Positions 58,153 to 64,000 of a stretch of 64,000 nt of DNA are shown here, in pieces (position 1 is the first letter of the stretch; every line of letters starts with the position of its first letter). The notes under the pieces are model-generated. The model ran no database searches, had not been told where the DNA came from, and saw only the letters and a program-made list of their open reading frames with translations. The position numbers were made by a program, and so were the translations under genes. The stretch lies in the NCBI RefSeq assembly GCF_932294415.1, contig NC_065535.1, positions 83,597,862 to 83,661,861 of the forward strand. The letters run 5' to 3'. The DNA comes from Quercus robur (Eukaryota > Streptophyta > Magnoliopsida > Fagales > Fagaceae).

Positions 58153-59718
58153 TCGCTTTGAGAAGTACATTTATGACTGTTATTACAGAAATCTGAATTA
58201 AGGAGTTTGATCATGGAACATAGAGCTTATATTGTTTTACGAGTTATTTTAGGACCACAAATTTAGTCACACTCTTTTCCATATCTATCTATGTAACAAA
58301 AAATAGGTTATTAATTAATATACTTAATTAAGTTAATTCGTTACAATAAAAAGGAAAAGTTGAATTATTCTTGAATCTAGAAACTATTTGAAGAGAAGCA
58401 GAATTTTTAATCTAATCATAAATATATATTTATAAGTACAAGTTACACTCCTTTCAAACTGTAAATTTCTAAAAGACTTAACGGTTAAAAAAATAACACT
58501 ACTCCTTGATGGCAAGAACGAAGTTATAATTTTTTCTCCCAATTTGGTCGATTATGTAATCTTTTCAACCTATATTGTTTTTGAGTTTCTTTTTTTAAAT
58601 ACAAATTTGAATATGGTTTATTTTTTTCTTTTTTTTATAATGAATCTGCTTACGTTGATGAATGAGGGGTCACTGTTTTCGAACACAAATTAATACGACA
58701 TCATTTTATTGAAAAGGAAGTTGAAGAACTACTAAAGTGTAATTTCAATGAAGAGGATTAATGAAGCATAGAAGTAATAGTAACACAAACCCTGAAGTTT
58801 TGTTTAGAGAAAATTGTACAATTCTTTAGTTTTTTTTTTTTTTTGAAATAAAATTAATTATCGTTTCTTGAAATTAAAAAAAGAAAAGAAAAGAAAAGAA
58901 AAATAAGAAGAAGTGGTGGCGTGTCCTTTAAATGAGGAGAACTTTAGAAAGCAGTAGATAAAGAGAGAGGAAAAAAATGCAATTAATTAGGTTAGGATGT
59001 CAAAAGTAATAGACATTTAGAGATCCATTTTTTAACTGCTGGATCTCTTTGAAATGTAATCTCTAAAAAACGTGTAATTTTAGAAAATTTATATTACCTG
59101 GTGTAATTTTAAGTAATTTTACATTACCCAATAATTTGTTATTAAATTCATATTTTCAAAATCTCTTTGTTAAATTACATGTTCTATATGTTTTTAATAA
59201 GCATGTATATTTTTATACCAATTAGATGTTATTTACTATTCGATTCATAAACTCATATTTTATGCAATATTTTAAATTACAAAAACTTGAACTTAAACAA
59301 TTTATTACATGGCTATTGATTTTTTATTGCTTTAAAATTTTGCAAACATGAAGAATATATAAAGATAATTTAATTCAACAGTGGATTTATCAAAATTCGC
59401 ATCCAATTAAAATAATATTGAATGATGTAGCATTACTTAAAGTTACATCTAGTATAACTTTAACTCAACTCATATATATATATATATATATATATTACAC
59501 AAATCCATATATTTTATTACTATAATCATTATTATTTTATTTTATTCTATGGGAATCATCATTATTATATTATGGTGATATAGTTACATACTCACATCTC
59601 ATAAACAAAGTCTCCCTCTTCTATTAATCTTTTTTTTTTTTTTTTTTTTTTGGTAAGGCAAGTTTTTACCTTATTTATTTAAAAGTTTCTGATTTTGTAA
59701 TTGTGTAGATGCATTAAT
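58153..59718. other. Intergenic between the phytocyanin genes
   Basis: It includes the duplicated upstream block at about 58310-58430. The rest is AT-rich with poly(T) and a TA run (59471-59496). No gene is supported. Confidence 0.5.
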
Positions 59719-59832
59719 CACAGCTTGCCTCCAAAATAGTGTAGCTAAATCTATATAGCTATTTTAGCTACACCAAAACACAAAAAAAGAGAATTGTAGC
59801 AGTGGAGCTAAAGCTAAAAATTTTAGCTTCTC

Positions 59833-59872
59833 AACTACAGTGCACATCTATCTTTAGATGTGCACTGTAGTT
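59833..59872. repeat. Perfect 18-bp inverted repeat with 4-base loop
   Basis: AACTACAGTGCACATCTA is followed by TCTT and then by its exact inverse complement. It lies in the left part of the putative kelch-carrying element. Confidence 0.9.
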
Positions 59873-60099
59873 CAAAGGTAAAAAAAAAAAAAAATTATTA
59901 CACTTCTCTCTCTTCTTTCATTAAACAAACATTTCCTATTTTCTTTCTCTCTCTCTCTCTGGCTTTTCTTCTTTTTCGTCTTTCTTCCTCAAAATTTTTT
60001 TTTTCTCTCTAGCTCACTGGCCATCTCCCTTAACTTGCCGGCCAGCTCCTTTATCGCTGATCTGTTCCGTCAACCCACCCCAAGCCCCATCGCCGATCT

Positions 60100-60460
60100 C
60101 CCTATTGCCAAGTCAACCCGGTTCCCAAGTACCCAGATGGGATACTGTTGTTTTCTCAGTTGGCAAGCTGGTTTTGATGGGTGGGTGGGACCCAGCGAGT
60201 TACAACTCGGTCACCGATGTGTTCGTCTACTACTTCACGACTTGTCGTTGGAGACGCAGCAATGACATGCTATCTAAGCGCTCATTTTTCACTATTGGAG
60301 CCTTTTCGGTTCGGGATTACATAGCGGGCGGGCACCATGAGAATAAGAACGCATTGGAATCAGCGTGGGTTTATGATCTGAGGAAGGGCGAGTGGGCCGA
60401 GTTGACTTGGATGAGTCAGGAATGGGACGAGTGCGAAGGGGTGGTGATTGGGTGGTGGTT
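60100..60460 (+). pseudogene. F-box/kelch-repeat gene fragment (KMD-like), captured
   Basis: One frame encodes VGKLVLMGGWDPASYNSVTD, VFVYYFTTCRWRRSNDM, SKRSFFTIGAF, IAGGHHENKNALESAWVYDL and GEWAELTWMSQEWDECEGVV. These are kelch repeats as in the Arabidopsis F-box/kelch proteins At1g80440/At1g15670 (KISS ME DEADLY group, adaptors that target type-B response regulators and phenylalanine ammonia-lyase for degradation). The F-box N-terminus and the last repeats are missing. The reading runs out into a GGTGGT microsatellite (60483-60501) and a poly(T). Positions where the family has Gly or Asp are altered (HH for HD, YY for YD), which suggests no selection. An independent short gene is unlikely. 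Confidence 0.75.
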
Positions 60461-60867
60461 TTTTCTTTCCTGCTGTGGGCTGTTGGTGGTGGTGGTGGTG
60501 GTGGATGATTATGCTGTGCTATGCTGGTGTATTTTTTATTTTAGTTTATTTTTTTTTCAATTGATGTTTTTATTATTATTTTAATGAGTTATTTGTATTA
60601 TTTTAATCAAATAGCTAAAAATATAGCTCCATTGCTATGGGGTGTGAAGAGGTAAAATAGATAAAGTGATTTTTGTAGGTGCCAAATAACTATATTTTTT
60701 TCTCCACTACTATGGATGCTAATGTAGTTATCAATATTTTGCTATAATGATTAATGTAGGATTTCCTAAACCTTTTACTCTCCAACCTCTCTCTCATGCA
60801 TTCCATTCCCCTCTCAACTTCGACTGTGTCTCCATTCTCTTTCTTTCTCTTTGGAAAACACTTTCTT

Positions 60868-60879
<12 letters not shown>

Positions 60880-60909
<30 letters not shown>
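60880..60909. repeat. TA microsatellite
   Basis: About 15 TA units directly following a CT run (60863-60879). Confidence 0.9.
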
Positions 60910-60912
<3 letters not shown>

Positions 60913-62003
60913 CCTTCAATAGTTAAATTTCCTAAAATACAGTTATTCTCAAATTTTGTTTCCATGCTCACGATTTTTTAAAACCCCAAGCCAATAGAAG
61001 AAACCTGTTGCTCTTGTGAGCTTTCATTGTAGCCAGTGGCTATCCATCAAACATTAAGTGGCCTTGACATGTATGAGTTCAAGCTATCCTTTGCTACTTT
61101 CAAAAATTGAGTTCTTCACTTACAAATCGGTAGAGTTAAGATAGTGAGATCCTTTGTTTTGCTATTTTCTTTTATAGGTTATGTTATTGTGTATATCGAT
61201 TTCCAAATTAAAAGATACTTGAAGTCTAGAACAGAGAAATTGATAATTGTTTATTGTATTGAAAAAGTCTCATTGTTATTGTCCTTTTGAAGTTTGTTTA
61301 ATCTTAGCATATGGCTTGAGTAAGCTGGTCTTTTCCAAATAAACAAAAGCTAAACTTGCTGTAAATCTTAAATTGGATTATAGGAATCAAACAATTGTTG
61401 TCTAGGATGGAGGAGATTTAGTTAATGGCAATTAAATATGCAGAGGAAAAACAAAACAACTATTCAATCCTCATTCTTTAGACTCCAAAGCTTCTTTCTT
61501 GAGTAAACCTCTTGATATTTCAATAAAAAAATACATATTGACTTTTTCCTACAATAAATTGAGTTTTGGTTTAATGGTTCATTAAGGTTTTTTTTTTTTT
61601 TTTTTAATATTAAATTTCTGTATTTTTTTTATCATTTTGTTTAGCTTGAAATGTGTGCAATTTATAATTGTCAATTACTTATTATAATGAACTTATTACT
61701 AATAAAGTTCTATGACAATTATACTATAATATATATACAATATTATCCAAAATTGTTTCACATAAAACGTTACAATATAATCTATGAATCGCAGCAACTT
61801 ATTAGTTTTTTTTTTTTAAATTTTTTCCCTATTTTGCTATTTGCTATTGATTTTTGCTGGACTGTTCTTCCCATTGACTTTTTTTTGGTGATGCTGATGA
61901 GAGTATCGGTCATGCAGTGACATTTCCATTGGCTCTAATTCTAACATGTGCAGCGAGCCATTAAAATCGCTCAACTACTCCCAACAAGATTGGTAGATTT
62001 CCT
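60910..62003. other. Intergenic; promoter of phytocyanin gene 2 at its end
   Basis: No gene is supported. The last 150 bases (from about 61845) align with the region before gene 1. Confidence 0.5.
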
Positions 62004-62031
62004 ATTGTTATATAGTACTATATAACAATAA
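62004..62031 (+). promoter_or_regulatory. 28-bp perfect palindrome containing the TATA box of phytocyanin gene 2
   Basis: The half-site TATTGTTATATAGT is followed at once by its inverse complement, with no loop and no mismatch. TATATAG inside the left half is 123 bases before the start codon, a fitting core-promoter position. Gene 1 has an imperfect version (TATTATTATATAGT ATCT AACTATAATAA). Confidence 0.8.
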
Positions 62032-62133
62032 GAACACCAGGCATTTAGAGACACACAGAATCTCTGAGACCCAGAAAGCCAAATACACACAGAAGAGAGT
62101 ATCAGGGCGACCAGAATCACTGAGAACACAAAG

Positions 62134-63049
62134 ATGGCTAATCCAATGAGCATGACAATTCTTGTTGTTGTTGTTCTAACTGCACTAGCAGCAGTGGTAC
62201 AAGTAACAGAAGCTGTTAATTATGTGGTAGGAGATACTACCGGTTGGGCCGTTCCTTCCTCTTCAACCTTTTACACAACCTGGGTTAACGGGAAAAACTT
62301 TTCTCTTGGTGATGTTCTAGGTAAGCTCCCCTACATGTTCAAAACCCCAAATTCTACTAGAGCTTTTCATAAATTTTATTGCGTTTTAATTGATCTTGGA
62401 CTCTTTCAATTCATTTGCACTAGTTCTATAATCTTCGACACTATAAACTCTAGCATCGAGCAATTTTAGTACCACAAGTTTATGACGATCACTTTTACCC
62501 CTAAAAAATTAATAGTGATGTTTTTTAATTAGTTCCTATGAAAACTCTAAAATAATTGATTTTAACACCTATCAAATTTAAACTGATCGCTTTATTATCC
62601 TTGATATATCTAATAAAGTGATCACTTTAAATTTAGAGAATAAAATCGATTATAGGTTAAACTTTATAGGGATGATTTTATTTATTTAATTTTTTGCAGA
62701 GTTCAACTTCATGACTGGCCAACATGACGTAGCCACAGTAAACAAAATCGCTTATGACGCCTGCTCCATCGCCAATACTATCACCACTGTAAACACAGGA
62801 CCATATAACTACACCATAAATTCCACTGGCACCCACTACTTCATCTGCACCTTCTCAAGCGGTGGTCACTGTAGTGGTGGACAAAAGTTGGCCATTAGCG
62901 TCGGGAGCTCCACAAGCGCCGCTTCACCAGGATCACCCCCTACTACACCTTCTTCTTCACCACCACCACCAGCCGGCAGCTCCGCCTCATCTCTTGCAGC
63001 TACCTTGCCTCTTGTTTTCATGACTATTGCCTTAGCTTTCTTTTATTAG
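62134..63049 (+). CDS. Stellacyanin-like phytocyanin, GPI-anchored; copy 2
   Basis: Exons 62134-62320 and 62700-63049 join in phase 1 (178 residues). Signal peptide 1-27 (MSMTILVVVVLTALAAVVQV), then NYVVGDTTGWAVPSSSTF. Copper ligands are His71 (GQHDVATV), Cys112 (HYFIC), His119 (GGHC) and Gln124 (SGGQKL), with the Cys84-Cys120 disulfide. The two-residue-longer Cys-to-His loop is shared with copy 1. The linker is short and Pro/Ser-rich (TTPSSSPPPPAGSS), and the GPI tail is identical to that of copy 1 (AATLPLVFMTIALAFFY). The identical tail, shared leader and shared UTR words show a tandem duplication about 6.7 kb apart. The intron is only 379 bp and is the uninterrupted form. Function as for copy 1; substrate unknown. 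Confidence 0.93.
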
Positions 63050-63243
63050 TTTTATATTTGTTTAATTTCTTGCTTTTGTCCCGTGTAGTAATTAAACTCA
63101 GCTTTATTATTATGTGGCTATTTTTTCTTTTTTATTGAGAGATATTATGTTGCTGTTGATGACCATTAGTTTGATGAAATTATTGAGAGATATTATGTGG
63201 CTGTTAATAGACCATTAGTTTGATGATAATTGTGCTGTATTTG

Positions 63244-63249
63244 AATAAA
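63244..63249 (+). terminator. Poly(A) signal, phytocyanin gene 2
   Basis: AATAAA 195 bases after the stop, in the same GTATTTGAATAAAT context as gene 1. The longer spacing comes from a small duplication of TTATTGAGAGATATTATGT (about 63135 and 63180). Confidence 0.6.
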
Positions 63250-63487
63250 TCTTTTTGAGAAGTTCATTTGTGACTGTTACAAAAATCTGAATTAAGCGTA
63301 CTTTCAGATTACCATAAATATATATTCTCACATTTCATATAAATAGTGAGTCATATTAATTAAATTTATGGTGAGATTTACCATTCATGTCAGAGAAAAA
63401 ATTATATATTTATATAGTAGTCCGAAAATATCTAATAATTTTTCGTTTGACGAAGGACCAATCAACTCATGTTTGCTAAGATATTTA

Positions 63488-63625
63488 GAGCTGTTTGGTA
63501 GAAAATTTTGAATAATGTCGTTTGTAGTTTTTTGATATATATGTGGATGAAAAAGTGTGTGAAAAAAATGTATAATATTGTTTAAAAATTAAAAATAAGT
63601 TATTTAATAACTCTACCGAATGGCC
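63488..63625. mobile_element. Short MITE (Tourist-like)
   Basis: The ends GAGCTGTTTGGTAGA and, inverted, GGCCATTCGGTAGA form a short terminal inverted repeat. TTA flanks both sides (63485-63487 and 63626-63628). 138 bases, non-coding. Confidence 0.6.
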
Positions 63626-63628
63626 TTA

Positions 63629-64000
63629 GGCCCACAAATTTAGCCGACATACTGTGATATTTTGCCACTCTTACGTTGATTTATCACTTTTAATTGTTTT
63701 AAAAATAGAACACTAATCTGATCGGTTATCATTAAAAACCGAAAATTAAAGAAAAAGCAAGGAAAAAACGAAAGCCGCTGGTTCAGCTTAAACAACCGGG
63801 AACAGCTACGGTTAAACCGGTTCTTGTATCCGAAGAATAATAAGAAGTACAAACTTCTTAGATTTGCACAGAAATAGTGAAATGAGATTGGGAAAAATCT
63901 CAGATTAGTGGGTGAAAATAAAATAAAAGAGATACTTGTAATGGATGGTTGAGAATCAAGCTTTGTTTTCATTAAGTCGGCATCAACTACAATGACAGCG
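63629..64000. other. Unassigned end of the window
   Basis: The minus strand from 63999 is open for about 110 codons (VVDADLMKTKLDSQPS near the edge, then low-complexity Phe/Leu-rich sequence). The edge part could be the end of an exon running in from outside, but no domain is recognisable and the remainder looks non-coding. Confidence 0.25.

Larger units (their letters stand above)
59719..60716. mobile_element. Probable transposon carrying a kelch gene fragment
   Basis: The left part has ATAGTGTAGCTAAATCTATATAGCT... and the right part, inverted, AGTAGTGGAGAAAAAAATATAG..., with TAGCT-rich subterminal sequence on both sides. Between them is a G/C-richer stretch unlike its surroundings, containing a kelch fragment. 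Exact ends and target duplication could not be fixed, so family and limits are tentative. Confidence 0.45.

Noticed and set aside
63640-63972. 110-codon minus-strand ORF at the window end
   Set aside because: Mostly Phe/Ser/Arg low-complexity sequence with no recognised domain; only the last few codons at the edge could belong to an outside exon.

Overview
The window is nuclear DNA from a flowering plant. The genes have GT-AG introns. Their products carry chloroplast-lumen targeting, glycosyl-phosphatidylinositol (GPI) anchor signals and a plant-type methyl-CpG-binding domain. Gene density is low (five convincing protein-coding genes in 64 kb), and the AT-rich spacers are full of plant transposons. 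A woody eudicot, possibly a rosid such as the oak family, fits best, but that placement is an inference.

Layout. 1-2.4 kb: a decayed plant-mobile-domain (PMD) gene on the minus strand and a scrap of a non-LTR element. 3.4-4.2 kb: a solo LTR with a perfect 5-bp target duplication. 5.7-10.3 kb: a methyl-CpG-binding protein of the MBD10/MBD11 type, with one 3.6-kb intron inside the MBD. 11.2-13.4 kb: a four-exon gene on the minus strand for the thylakoid lumenal 16.5 kDa protein (TL16/MPH2). 13.6-22.5 kb: gene-free, with a non-autonomous hAT element that carries a nested TRIM (terminal-repeat retrotransposon in miniature). 22.6-33.6 kb: an old Ty3/gypsy element of the Tat/Retand kind with gag-pol wreckage, a 77-bp repeat array, an antisense ORF and an inserted solo Copia-type LTR. 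33.8-36.6 kb: a Tourist-like and a hAT element. 37.4-44.0 kb: a GPI-anchored GH17 endo-1,3-beta-glucanase with a 4.4-kb intron. 44-55 kb: gene-free and repeat-rich. 55.5-58.0 and 62.1-63.0 kb: two tandemly duplicated stellacyanin-like phytocyanin genes. Between them lies a transposon-borne fragment of an F-box/kelch gene.

The host genes do not form a pathway. They act in chromatin reading (MBD), photosystem II upkeep (MPH2), and wall or callose and cell-surface copper biology (GH17 and phytocyanins). The strongest unexplained signals are these: an array of 18-bp hairpin motifs with compensating arm changes inside the gypsy element; the pattern of nonsense and catalytic-site changes in that element, which looks like cytosine deamination; a 28-bp perfect palindrome at the TATA position of one phytocyanin gene; homopolymer runs of G42, C20 and T17G23 in introns; and the kelch-gene fragment. 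No CRISPR array, operon or prokaryotic-type system is present. Exon joins were made by eye from splice consensus and family resemblance.
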